This document shows positions 13,273 to 38,142 of a stretch of DNA of 64,000 nt, in pieces; the first letter of the stretch is position 1; every line of letters begins with the position of its first letter. Made by a program: the position numbers and the translations under genes. The DNA lies in NCBI GenBank assembly GCA_035582835.1, contig JAYKAV010002795.1, positions 675,188-739,187 of the forward strand, in the 5' to 3' direction. Source of the stretch: Phoebastria nigripes (lineage: Eukaryota > Chordata > Aves > Procellariiformes > Diomedeidae). The notes below the pieces were generated by a model. The model saw only the letters and a list, made by a program, of their open reading frames with translations. It was not told the origin of the DNA and ran no database searches.

Positions 13273-15158
13273 GTAATGCAAACATAGATAAATAGCATGG
13301 TCAGTATGAATGTGCCTAAAGAATGACCGGAAAGGAGGTTTATAATCAGAAAATTGCTGCTTGCATTAGAAGACTGAGTCACTGCTTAGCTTGTGATTAT
13401 AGTTATTCCTTGCAAGTCACTGAATATTAGTGTTCTACAGATTCACACAATGTCTGTTGAAAAAATAATCTTAGAACCTGAAAAGGTAGCTGGTCTTCTA
13501 GCTAGCTATGCTGAAGATGGACAGTTTGTTTAAATTCTATGCAGAGTTATTTTAAAGTAATACAGTAGGGCCCATCCTGCTATGCTTTGTATTATGTGGT
13601 GTGTCACCTGCTCAGAAAGTACTTAAAAGTAGGATTGCAAAAATTCTGCTCTGTTTTTTCTTTTCTCTTTTTTTGTGGGGGAGACATAATTAATCTGTTC
13701 GGATTTTTGCTACTAAATACAGGTGGCACGTAACATAGGATGAATTTCAAATAAGCTTTCACGGTTTCAGGGTTTTGGGTTACAGGCTTATTAGTATAAG
13801 TATATTATAATCCTTGAAGTGTTATAATCGATACATCATTAATTTTTCTCAGCAGAAAACTAATGGATGAGAATAGTGCCTCGAAACTAGAGAGTATAGA
13901 TCTTTGAAACTGGAAGTAGATATAAAGATTCTGGTTTTTTCCAAACTTGGTTTTTTTATCCATTACTTTAGCTGGCTATCAAAAGCCCAACTTTTAGTTT
14001 GAAGGTGTAAATACTTATTTCATGTGTGCTATGGTAATTTTTCTCTGCTGTGGATCACTTAATTTTGATAAGATTTTCTAGTAAAGAAAATACAATTTCA
14101 GGCAAGTCACAATTAAAGATAGGGAAGTCTTTTCAGAAGACATTAGCAAAGGACATTGTATCCCTTTAATTTTATTTACACCTAACAAGACTGCAGATTT
14201 TGCTAGTGGCTTGAAATAATTTAATTTTTTTCTGCAAAAGATTTATTAATCAATAAGGCAGCTTTGCATGGTAACCCATACTGATGTAAACAATCTCCTT
14301 TTCTCTGGTTGTTGCAATTTAACTGAAAGCTGTGAGCTTCTTTTCCTCTGCAATAACACACCTGTTAAAATAGACTTTATATTGGCTGGAGGGGATGGTC
14401 CTGATGACAAGTTGTGAGATTAAAAAGGTCTCGAAAAGGTTGGTATTGTAATGACTTGTGTCTGGGGCAGATTGCCAGTGACAGCACATTTACCCAGTGT
14501 TAACATGGTCTCCACTGTCCACAAAAGATGTTTTAGAGGTGGAATTTGAAGGGAAAAAGCTTCATAATATGGTCACAAAAAGTATCCTGTTCTCTTACCA
14601 GCTGCAACTGCTTCACCTTTGAGTGAACCTGGAAATAAGCAGTTCTGTTCCTGATTGGCACTGAACGAATGGACTCCTTAAAAATATTAAGAACAAAGCT
14701 ACTCCAGCAAGCTGTACATTTACTAACTTTAGTACAACCTGGGGTATTTCCCACATTGGGTGCATCCCTCCACAGACGTGCTTTGTTCTCTGTCTCCCTT
14801 TCAGAGGGCTTTCGCAGATACTGAGTACTGTGACCCTTTGTCTGAGCTGTGTGTTCCAGCTTTGGGCTTGTGCTTTTCTTGTTCAGTCTAGTCCTCTTCC
14901 TTGAAACACTGCTTCTCTTACCAATGTCAGCTGTGAAGTCCTATGTTTGGGCAAAGCCCACCAACCACCCCATTTTGGAGGATGGCAAGATGTTACTCTG
15001 GAAAGGGGTCCGATACATACATAACATGATACTAAAAACACTTGGAGGTATCAGTGTTCTGTATCTCCGTGGCTGAACTTGTCAAGAGGTTACTGTTTTG
15101 TTTGGATTGCTTTCAGTGATGACATGTGGCATTCCTGACATGTTTTTCTCTCCAATAG
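13273..15158 (+). other. NSF: NSF intron
   Basis: AT-rich intron with no gene, RNA or clear mobile element recognised. It is bounded by GTAATG at the donor and TCTCTCCAATAG at the acceptor. Confidence 0.85.
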
Positions 15159-15324
15159 CTTGGAGCAAACAGCGGTGTGCATATCATCATTTTTGATGAG
15201 ATTGATGCAATCTGCAAGCAGAGAGGAAGCATGGCGGGTAGCACTGGAGTCCATGATACCGTTGTAAACCAGTTGCTGTCTAAAATTGATGGAGTAGAGC
15301 AGCTCAATAACATCCTAGTGATTG
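15159..15324 (+). CDS. NSF: NSF exon: D1 Walker B (residues 316-370)
   Basis: The exon is 166 bp, phase 0 at the start and leaving one base of a Gly codon at the end. It encodes [20 protein letters not shown], the D1 Walker B strand with the catalytic Glu at human E329. It continues with the segment [20 protein letters not shown] and [13 protein letters not shown]. Apart from Val for Leu in SGVH, the sequence matches my recollection of human NSF. The donor is GTATGA after ATTG. Confidence 0.97.
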
Positions 15325-15880
15325 GTATGATGGTGCTTACTTTCTCTGTTATGGGGTCTGGTTGAAAACTGCTGATACTTTGCTCGCTGCAGGTCAACTA
15401 AGTTATCATTACTGGTATTGGATCTGTTTGGACTAATCCACACTGAGTGACTGCTATTTAACAAGCATCAGTAGTAGATTTAAAGGGAGATGGTGCTGTA
15501 ATTGGCTGATATTGCTGCTTTCAACAACTTCTTCATTTTAGCTTTTGATAACAAGTGTTTCATAGTTTAAGAAAACTTGCAAGGAATGATATGCATTGAT
15601 GTATCGGCATATGAAAGAGCGGGGCTTCTCTGGCTGTGTTGTCTAGTTGTTCTGATGCTGGGAGCCTTGCAGATACACTCACAGATACAGGTTTGATCCC
15701 TATTGCCCTGACTTTACTTCAGGGCATGACTTTTCCAATATTTCTGGAGATGGGTGTCTTTTGTCTGTTTTCTTGAGGCTCTTTGAGGTATCTTCTTAGC
15801 TCTATGGGCTGTATTCAGGAGTTGGAGACCCACTTAGTAAGCTCAGATAATGCTTATTTTGTTTTTAACTTTGAATTTAG
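15325..15880 (+). other. NSF: NSF intron
   Basis: Short intron of 556 bp. Nothing was recognised in it. It ends with GTTTTTAACTTTGAATTTAG. Confidence 0.9.
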
Positions 15881-15955
15881 GAATGACCAACAGACCTGAC
15901 CTGATTGATGAGGCTCTGCTGAGACCGGGGAGACTGGAGGTGAAAATGGAGATTG
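15881..15955 (+). CDS. NSF: NSF exon: D1 second region of homology (residues 372-395)
   Basis: This 75 bp exon has split Gly codons at both ends. It encodes [20 protein letters not shown] followed by KMEI. This is the second region of homology of the D1 AAA domain and contains the two arginines of the RPGR motif that act as fingers on the neighbouring subunit's ATP. It is too short for routine ORF detection but is fixed by perfect phase with its neighbours. Confidence 0.96.
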
Positions 15956-18900
15956 GTAAGCAAGCTAGCATATTGCAATATATAAGCTCACGTGTACTTA
16001 CAATAGTAAAGCAAATATATATCATAGTGTGAACAATTAACCAGGATGGCATAAGTGCTAAACTCCATGCAGCTCCCTCCATAGTATTACATGTAAATTT
16101 AATCAGCCAATTAAAATGCCATTTTAGACTTACCTGGTGATAAGCCATTGACCTGCTATCAGTTTCTGTCCAGCAGAATCGATAGGTATGGGCAGGCAGG
16201 ACCCTGAATCTCTTGCATGAATGAAAGGAGCCAAGTAATGGCACCAGATCATTCCTAGGTGGAAATTGCAAAACTGTTGAACTTGTAGAGCAGGCAAGTA
16301 CAGTGTGTGAGCACTTCTTGACTTGGAGGAAGCGCAGATAGTTTTATTTGCATGAAGTGATAATGGTGACTTTCACTGCAGGAACCTCAAATGTTAAATA
16401 GCATTGTCTATTGGTTTCTGAAATCAGCAGGTCTGGATTACTTGCACCAACAGAACTGAAAGTGGGCTGAAGAGCTCCGTTAGCCATTTATTCTAGTGAG
16501 CTGGAAAAGAACGCTATCTGTCAGTAACTTAAAAGGGACTTTTGTAATTGTACACATCTGCCTGACAACAATGCAGACTAAATAATGGAATATCTGATAA
16601 TGTAGGATTTATTAAGAAATTAAGGGCAGATCCTCTTAGGTTCATGAGAACGAGTCTCTGATTTTGCATTTGAGATCCAAAGTTGGATCAGTAAAGATCA
16701 TGGTGGAGTCTAAAGGGTGACTAGAGTGTGGTGCTCAGTTCTGAGGTTAACAATTCACAGAAGAATGTTTGAATAGAGAATAGCCTGGGACTGATTAAAA
16801 GCTTAATGATTCCGTCTTGCAGTGAGAAACTCAAATTGGTTGAGATCTGTGTTTAATTTAAAGATTGGAAATGCAGTTTCAGATGTGTAGTTTGGAAGAG
16901 CTCATAAAACATTTTCCCCTAACCTTCCACAGGCATACAGATGTCACAAAATATTTTCTATGCTCTGAGCTAGACACCTACTGTTGTAAAGGTAAAAATT
17001 CTCAAACTGTAGTGAGTCACAAAAAGGAACAGGCAAGACCATGAGTATTAATATGGTCTGTTTCCTTTCAATTGCAGAAAATCAGATGAAAATGTCCATA
17101 GAACGCTAAAAATCATATGATATCATACTAGAGTGGCAGGCAAAATTGTAATTGTGTATGCTGGTCTGAACTGTGGGGAAACTCTTGAAATCTGATCTAT
17201 CAATGTAATCTTAAGAGCTTGTTAGGGATTTTTTCTCTTATCCTTAAAGGGTGATGTCACTCTTTGAAAGAGCCAGAAACAGGAAAGAGTTTTTGTGATA
17301 GCTGAAAAAGAAAGATTTTAGGCAAAAGAAGGAATGAGGAAGTGAGGCTGATGACTACTGAAGCAGCCACAGAGGTAACCTGGGCAGTGAGCTGATGCTG
17401 ATGCTCCAGAGCTAATGCTGTCCTTGAGTACTGTAGGAAACAGTTTATATCGGCATTACTGTGCATGTAGCTCATGCAAGATGTGAGGACGCGAGATGCA
17501 ACTAGAGCACTAGCTGTGGAGTACAGACAGCATGGATGGTTTCAAATATTCTGGAGACTTAAAAGACTAATACATTTGTTAGGTGCAGGAAGAAATATTG
17601 GAAGAGACTTGTGCCTATTCCTGGCACAATACACAAAAAAGGAAAATTGGGAAGTGTATAGCATTACATAGAGAATTATTAGAAGTCAGGCTGATGAATA
17701 GTAATGAGAGAGAGTTAGCATTGGCAAAAGCTGTAGCCAGATACAGTCTTTACAAACTAACACAGCTACAAGGAATTGAAGGAAAGACTGAAAGAAAGCG
17801 TGTTTTAGGGACGAAGTGTAGCCACAATGACAGTCGCCTTTGAACAATCTTATACTTGAAAACAAATGCCTAATAGCAACTGTTATTAGTAAGCCCAGGT
17901 GAGATTGATTGTATTGCAAGTGTATAGTACTTNCATCTTTAGTTGACAAAAGTTAATTACATTAAATAAATTCCAAGGACTGAGCAAGATGTCCCTAGAA
18001 TAAATTATCAGATGAAAAGGACTGAACGCTGCTGGGGACTATGCACATTTTAAAATGTCTTTTCACATACCCTCAGCACAAATACTAATCAGTGCAAATT
18101 ATCAGATCCTTGTAATAAAGGCTGTGAAGGTAGGTTGGAAAGTGAGCTAAACAGCAGCATGGTTTTACCAAGATGATGATGTGCCAAACTGACTTGTTAT
18201 GCTTTCTTTTACAAAAAGGCTTTTCTGTATCTTCCATTATATGCATTTTAGAAGGGACTTGCTAAGGTGCAAACTGGGAAATTATCACCTTAATCGGAGA
18301 AAATGAATGTTGTTTGAGAATGGTATGGGCCAGGTGAAGAGTAAAGTCAAGACCCTGAATTTTAAGAGAACAGACTTTCAGTTGATTAAGTAATTAGTGG
18401 ATGGGAGCCCCTGGGAAACTGCCCTCAGGGATAAAGGAGCAGAACAGAGCTGGCAGCTCTTTAAGGACGTTTTTCTTAGCATGCAAGAGCTCTTGATTTC
18501 CATGTGTAAGAAATCGGGCAAGGAAGGCAGGAGACCAACATGGCTCAGTAAGGACCTCCTGGTCAAACTGAAGTGTAAGAAGGAAATGCATAGGCAGTGG
18601 AACCAGGGACATGTATTCTGGGAAGAATATAGAGACGCTGCCTGGATGTGTAGGGATGGGATCAGGAAAGCTAAGGCACAGTTGGAGCTGAATTTGGCAA
18701 GGGATGTGAAGAATAGTAAGAAGGGCTTCTAAAGGTGCATTGGTCAGAAAAGGAAGATAAAAGAAAATGTACACAGTCTGGAGTGGGTCCAGAGGAGGCC
18801 ACGAAAATGGTCAGAGGGCTGGAACACCTCTCCTGTGAAGAAAGGCTGAGCGAGTTGAGGTTGTTCAGGCTGGAGAAGAGAAGGCTCTGGGGAGACCTTA

Positions 18901-19603
18901 TTGTGGCTGTTCAGTACTTAAAGGGGGCTTATAAGAAAGCTGGAGAGAGAATTTTTACCAGGGCCTGTAGTGACAGGACAAGGGGCAACTGTTTTAAACT
19001 GAAGGAGGGTAGGTTTATATTGGACATAAGGAAGAAATTTACAATGAGGGTGGTGAGACGCTGGACCAGGTTGCCCAGAGAAATTGTGGCTGCCCCATCA
19101 TTGGAAGTGTTCAAAGTCAGGTTGGACGGGGTGCTGAGCAACCTGATCTAGTGACAGATGTCCCTACCCATGGCACAGGGAGTGGACTAGATCTTTAAAG
19201 TTCCCTTCCAACCCAAACTATTCTATGATTCTGCAATTCTATGATAATTACAAGGTGGGAACTGGGTTTAGGGATGCCAAGGGACTGACCAGATTGCCTT
19301 TGGGTAAGGTGAATTCCTGGTATGGAAGCCTGAGAGCAACCAACTTGGAGGAACCCTGAGGAAAGAAACTAAACATTACATATTTTCTCTCTAGTTTGGN
19401 GGTGATGCTAATCAATTTGCTGAGGGCAATTAGTGTAATTGAATGTTCTCAAACAAAAAGTGTTGTCAAATATTCTACCTGTAAGAATGAATTGCTCATG
19501 GTGAGAAAGAGCCTTTGGAGGTAGGACCATTCAGGAGAGGGAAAGGCTTTGCTGCAGTTGCTGTGCTGAGGCACTGAATGACATGTGTTCTGTTTAAAAT
19601 CAG
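15956..19603 (+). other. NSF: NSF intron with CR1 insertion
   Basis: Intron of 3.6 kb. The only recognised content is the CR1 copy at about 18320-19240. Upstream of it, near 18090-18210, a sequence reading QHGFTK-like in part (AGCAGCATGGTTTTACCAAG) may be older CR1 RT debris. The rest shows no recognised feature. Confidence 0.8.
18320..19243 (+). mobile_element. CR1 LINE with central RT deletion
   Basis: The left half reads VKTLNFKRTDFQLIK, then a stop, then [39 protein letters not shown] and [19 protein letters not shown]. This is the linker between CR1 endonuclease and reverse transcriptase, and it aligns with the same region of the copy at 63.0-63.4 kb in this window. At about 18730 it jumps to the C-terminal CR1 segment (MVRGLEHLSCEERLSELRLF, LEKRRLWGDLIVAVQYLKGA, RLPREIVAAPSLEVFKVRLD). 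It ends in the typical tail TTCTATGATTCTGCAATTCT. The whole polymerase core is missing, so the copy cannot move. Confidence 0.92.
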
Positions 19604-19791
19604 GCTTGCCGGATGAGAAGGGTCGATTTCAGATTCTTCATATCCACACAGTACGGATGCGGGAACACCAGCTGCTGGCTGAAGATGTGGACATTGGAGA
19701 ACTGGCAGTTGAGACTAAAAACTTCAGTGGTGCTGAATTAGAAGGTTTAGTTCGAGCTGCTCAGTCTACTGCTATGAACAGACACATTAAG
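19604..19791 (+). CDS. NSF: NSF exon: end of D1 (residues 397-458)
   Basis: The exon is 188 bp, with two bases of a split Gly codon first and ending in phase 0 at AAG before GTCAGT. It encodes [40 protein letters not shown] and [20 protein letters not shown]. This is the helical lid (C subdomain) of D1, including the sensor-2 type SGAEL segment. Changes from human are modest (for example GRF for GRL, RMRE for RMRG). Confidence 0.96.
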
Positions 19792-20059
19792 GTCAGTCCT
19801 GTCGTCTCTCACTGGGGCAAAAAAAGGGAAAATAATTATGTTTGGAGTCTTTTCTTGCATGTTTACTTCCAAATGGGTAACGGCATCTCAGCATNCCTTA
19901 GGAGATGAAATTCATACAGACACCACGTTTTCACTGTGCTTTTACATGGTTCTGAATTACCCCTTTCATCTCCTGACCTCCAAGTGGCTCTTACATAGCT
20001 CAGTGGGAACTGAAGGTGATTGTTTGTCAAAGTATTTTGATAAAAACTTAAAGGAAAGT

Positions 20060-20900
20060 CTTGAGCTCAGTTTACGGGTTGGACCCAGGAGACGAGGTGG
20101 AAGTGAGAACAGCCAGTTGTATGGGAGGGATCTCTGCTGGAGCCTGTGCAGCTCAATATATTCATAAATGATCTGTAAAGAGGGGGGAAAAGTGAGGTTA
20201 CAAGCTCATAGCTGTTTTGTGGTCATGAAGATGAAGGCCACCTATGGAAAACTGCAGAAGGCATTTGAAATAATGCGAGTGCACAAGATGTAGTCAGTGA
20301 ATTTAAGTGTACACTGGAGAGAGAAAATTCAAAAANGTATAGGCAGTGATAGAGACTGACCTGACCATTACTTGGGGTCAAGTTCTTGGAGTTATAATGA
20401 TCTTGAAATATCAGCTCAGTCCTTATCAGTGAAAAAAGCAAATGCAACATTAGAATTTACTAGGAGAAGTATACAGAGCAAAAGTGAAGCAGTGATTATG
20501 TCATGGATAAAATGCCTGGTATATTTGAATCTGTGCAGTCCTGGGACATCCACCTTGAAAAGACCATGGTAGAACTAGGATATGGAAAGGCAGTAGGGAA
20601 GGTCAGAGGTATAGGAGGGTTTCATTGGAAGAATCGTTAGACTAGGATTTCTCAGCCTGAAAAAAATATGGTGAAGCGTTATGAAAAGTATGTGAAATCA
20701 TGAGTGGATGGGAATCAGTGAATGGGGAATGATTGTTTACTCTTTCCTAATACAAGAAGTCAGAGAACAGCAAATGATACCAGCAGGGCCATGCTCAAAG
20801 CAAAGAAAAGGAGATGTGCATTGTGTGAAGAAGTATTTAAGCTGTGTATCTTTTGCTCCAAGATGTCACTGATGCTAAATCTTAATCGAATTCAGAAAGG
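20060..20900 (+). mobile_element. Degenerate CR1/L3-like LINE, 3' half
   Basis: One frame near 20155 reads NIFINDL, the conserved RT motif downstream of the VPQGS block. Further on, GTATGTGAAATCATGAGTGG, GGGGAATGATTGTTTACTCT and TACAAGAAGTCAGAGAACAG follow the order of the conserved post-RT region of older CR1/L3 families. Stops are frequent and no clear tail is seen. It is clearly more decayed than the other CR1 copies in the window, so it is probably much older. Confidence 0.55.
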
Positions 20901-21508
20901 GCTTGTATAATGTCTTCCATTTCAAATAAGGAACTTGATGATCACTTGATGATCGTCTCAGTGTGCATAGAGACTTGTAATGTTCTCAGCTCCCTCCATT
21001 CTAGAGGAACAGTGCCTTGCTTTCCCAATGTTTGCTGATTATGGGAGGTCAGTGTATCTTTAACTAGAAAGGAGTTAAGGACCATGAAATGTCAGGTTAT
21101 ATTAATCCAGATGCAAAACACAGTATTCGATGGTGTTGAAATATGAGATGATTAGTTCGTGAAGAAGGAGGCTGAAAGACGCAGCCCCTTTGCTCTAGTG
21201 GCCAAGGATTGGTGTGAATTACTGCAGAGAAAAGCTGTTGACATCAATTCTACAGCACTGGTGTATTTTTAAGTAAAAGTCTGTTCAGCCTCAAATATGA
21301 GGAAAGCAAATCATGCTTTAATTTAAGCGAGAGAAATCATTTGGTTGCTTAGATGTTTGTGTCTCTTGGGAGCACTATTTCTAAAGGAAAAATGGCTCTT
21401 TCTGCTGATTTTTCTTGTATAACCATCATACTTGAAAAGTTATTAATTGTTTCCTATAGCAAAAAACCACAAACATCAACAGTTTCTCATTTTCTTGTGT
21501 TCTGTCTC

Positions 21509-21532
21509 AAAAAAAAAAAAAAAAAAAAAAAA
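21509..21532. repeat. A24 homopolymer
   Basis: Uninterrupted run of 24 A after TTCTGTCTC inside an NSF intron. No retroposon body was recognised to its left. Confidence 0.9.
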
Positions 21533-24277
21533 GTCAGCACCTCCGGAGGTATTTTTATCCCTTCGCAAGCAAAACATTTTCCTTAAATAATTAATTTTGC
21601 TTATAGTTGATGTTTTTTCAATGCTTGAATTTTGGGTGAGTTTGGGGACCGTTAGTGTTTTGATATATTCCCTGTTGTGCCAAAATGTCACAGTGGGAGA
21701 AGAGAAAATGGCAATGCATAAATGTAAAAGAGCAGTCCCCTCCTTTAGCTTGGTATGTGATTGACATCTTAATAATATATGTATGTATCTTCCAAATGTG
21801 AAGCAGCCATGCTTTGTTTTTCTTTTCAAACACTTTGACATAGTATTTTTGGATAATCTTATTGTTTATTCTGAAGATGTCTTCAGCCAAATAATGCACT
21901 AAGGTATTTTATTCTCTCCTACGAGTACTGCAAAATTTAAAATATACATCATAGGCCTGACCTAGTTTTCAGAAGCACCTACGAGAAGCAAGAGCACAAA
22001 TTGAAAATCAAGGGGCATTATTCTTCTGAATCATTTAAACTCTTCTGATAACCTCTCAAAGTGTGTGTGTTTAAAAATTAAAACGTATAACTCATTAAAG
22101 GCTACGAAAGAAAAAAAAAAAACCAACCCTGTTTTTAAGTGTACAAACAAGTTCAGGAACATATGAATAGTGTTTCAAGTACCTTCACTTCCCTCTGCAA
22201 AGTAGAAGAGCGATCAACCTGTACTAAAGATCCACTAGTTTGATATATTTGACATCCTGTATTTCTGCTTGGTGGGTGTTTTTTTGTGAGAAGGGACTCT
22301 ATCATTTCAGGCATTCTCTGGTTATAGTTATTTGTTTGGCAGTGTTATTGGCCAGTCTGGTTTCCTGAGGTGGTTGTTTAGAGGCTGCATTTGCTACTCT
22401 ACAAGACGAGCATAATGTGATTATTTTTATTATGATTTTTTCCCTTCCATGCTCAAGTGTACTACTCCTTGTTCTTGTCAATCATCCTTTTCAGAAGAGA
22501 ATGTCTCTGAGACATGTCTTTGAGGGTCAAAGTTATTTGACTTGTCCATCACCTTGGTCTTAGGCAAAGGTGATAGAGGTTGCTATGCCTTCCAAGAAAC
22601 TCCTTGAAATCCCAAATTTTTACCTCCTGAGCTATCAGATCATGTAGGGCCATTATACTCTCAGGTAGAAGCAGGTGGTGGTGTAAGACTCGGGTAACTT
22701 TCAATGAAAATTATACTTGTTTTGGACTCTAGAGAAATTGGTTGTGGTATAATTGGGAAATTCAGAAATTATCAAAAGTCTTTCAAGGCTGCACTTTGGT
22801 GGAAAAGAATGAAGATCTTTTGCCTCATCTCTATGCTACTTAAAAATAGGTTTCTGCCTTACCACTTAATAGTTAGATGAATTGCTTTTCACAGATCAAC
22901 TTCTGCCCCCTCTTGTGACTAATCCTTTTTCTGATATCTCTAACTCCACTTGGGATCCTGAGCAGACTGCACCCATAGGATTAGTATGTAATAGCCAGTC
23001 TTTGTATGCCGTTGAGTGGAAAAGTTGTTTCAAATCCATTTAATTCCTGATTGCTGCCCAAGGCAATCAATATACTTGCAGATCTACAAATAATCCTGGT
23101 AAATGGAGCCACTCCATATTGCGGAGCTGCAGCCATACTCAGTAATACATCTACAGCTGTCTTTAAAGTCTACAGACATCTGAATAAAGTCTCCAGCTTC
23201 AAAGGCTACTCTCAAGTTGTTTTCAAGAATTAAAAACCTCTTCTGGCTCCAGTGTGAGCACCTTTGGGCCACCTCCTAGTGGTACCTCTAGTTGTGATTG
23301 AGAAATGATTTACAAGAGAAGATTGCAGTAGTGCTGTCTCTACTGTGTATTTGTTTCCAGTCATTAGCTTTTAAATGTTGCTGGACAGTTTGGGATTGGC
23401 AGAAGGGAAAAAGGTGATGCTTTTTATTTAGAAAGGAGTGCAATATAAACTGAGCTATCCGCAGCTTATTTATTCCAAGTAACACCGATAGCGCTACCTT
23501 GGGAAGATTCATGGCTTTGGTTGAACTGAAGTAAATAAAGACAAAGGAGAAAGTAATCTAATATTTACCAGTCCCCTTAAAGACTTTCTTGTACAGAGAG
23601 GAAAGTGCATGGTTTGAATAGAAAACTAAAACCTAATGAAATAGAGGTGTGTGAGTAATTCTTATTTTTGGCTTAGTTGCCAAAGATGGTGTGGGTAGAT
23701 TCAGAGTTGGGTTAAACCAAATTTTAATTGCAGGAGGCTTCATCCCCTTCCCATCCAGCACCCAGAAAGCATAACGAAGAATTTTTTTCTACAGCCTCTA
23801 AATGGAAAGAGTAGTTCTCTACTCTAAAGGGAACCTACATAACTCCAATAACTTTTAGAAATTTAAACTTAGGTGAAATCAGTCCCACATAAGGCATCAG
23901 TCTGAGTCTTACTGCCACTTGGTTTATGTAATCAAGGTAGCACAGGAGCAACAAGGATGGTGGAGAGCTTCCATCCTGTTCTTAGCTGGGGTGGCTTCTC
24001 TGAAATGTGGGGTCATGGCCATACTCTTCACTTCAGCTTTTCAGAGTGGCATGGAACAACTGTTACTTAATGACTTCGTGGGGCTGGGATATGAATGTGG
24101 CTCTGTGAAGACGATGATTGCTCCAGTGGTATCCAGCATATGTCCAACAAATGTCTTGTTAAGAAACGTTTTTCTTATTAATGCAGACCAACTACAGGGT
24201 GGGATCCGTGGATGGAAGTTGATAAAGGGTCATGTGCGGTACTGCTGTACTTCAGTGTCTTTTATTGCCTTTATTAG

Positions 24278-24373
24278 GCCAGCAACAAAGTGGAAGTGGA
24301 TATGGAGAAGGCAGAGAGCTTGCGTGTGACAAGAGGAGACTTCTTTGCATCTTTGGAGAATGATATCAAACCA
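24278..24373 (+). CDS. NSF: NSF exon: D1-D2 linker (residues 459-490)
   Basis: This 96 bp exon, phase 0 at both ends, follows ATTAG and precedes GTAAGT. It encodes [20 protein letters not shown] and [12 protein letters not shown], the end of D1 and the linker towards D2. Asn replaces Thr in the ASTK segment, Arg replaces Gln in SLQV and Phe replaces Leu in DFLA relative to human NSF. Confidence 0.95.
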
Positions 24374-27713
<3,340 letters not shown>

Positions 27714-27780
27714 ATCTTTGATGATGCGTACAAGTCCCAACTCAGCTGTGTTGTCGTGGATGACATTGAGAGACTTCTAG
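27714..27780 (+). CDS. NSF: NSF exon: D2 Walker B (residues 588-609)
   Basis: This 67 bp exon encodes IFDDAYKSQLSCVVVDDIER followed by LL, and ends with the first base of Asp610. CVVVDDIE is the D2 Walker B strand, which has Asp-Asp (the second at human D604) where D1 has Asp-Glu. This agrees with the low hydrolytic activity known for D2. The exon is fixed by the TTTTTAG acceptor, the GTGAGT donor and phase. Confidence 0.96.
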
Positions 27781-27952
27781 GTGAGTTACGACGATGAGAG
27801 AGAGCTATGTTGTCTGCTGTGCAGAAATATTGAAATATTTGCAATATTGAAATACTGCAAACTGGAGATGATCTGGAACCGTTTACTTCGGGAGCCTTTA
27901 ACTGTTTTTGATACGAAGTGGCTTAAATGTGCATCTGCTTAGTGGGCATTAA

Positions 27953-37798
<9,846 letters not shown>

Positions 37799-38097
37799 TA
37801 AATAGAGCAGTCTCAGAGGTTCCCACTTCTCTGCAGACTCTTACTCTGGCTGTGTGGTGGGAGCCTTTGAATCAGTTCAATTGAGAAAAAAGCTACAGTG
37901 AGAAGACATTTTCCGAACAAAGAAATCACCAGGTCTTGGTCCGCAGAGAGATCTTTAAAAACCACAGTGCCTATAGGCTGTTTAGAGCTGCACTTCAGAG
38001 AAGAGCATCTGGCAACTAGAGGGATTGGATTAACTTACCTTTCATGAAATTTCTTCTCTACACCCAGCATGTTAAGATTGCAGATAGCAATCACTTA

Positions 38098-38100
<3 letters not shown>

Positions 38101-38128
<28 letters not shown>

Positions 38129-38142
38129 NTTTTTTTTTTTTT
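38101..38142. repeat. T homopolymer with one ambiguous base
   Basis: 28 T, one N at 38129 and 13 more T. The N marks uncertain base calling, so the true length is unknown. Confidence 0.9.

Larger units (their letters stand above)
19792..24277 (+). other. NSF: NSF intron with old CR1-like repeat
   Basis: Intron of 4.5 kb. It holds a degenerate CR1/L3-like element at about 20060-20900 and an A24 run at 21509-21532. From about 21600 to 24277 no gene or element was recognised. The intron ends in TTTTATTGCCTTTATTAG. Confidence 0.8.
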
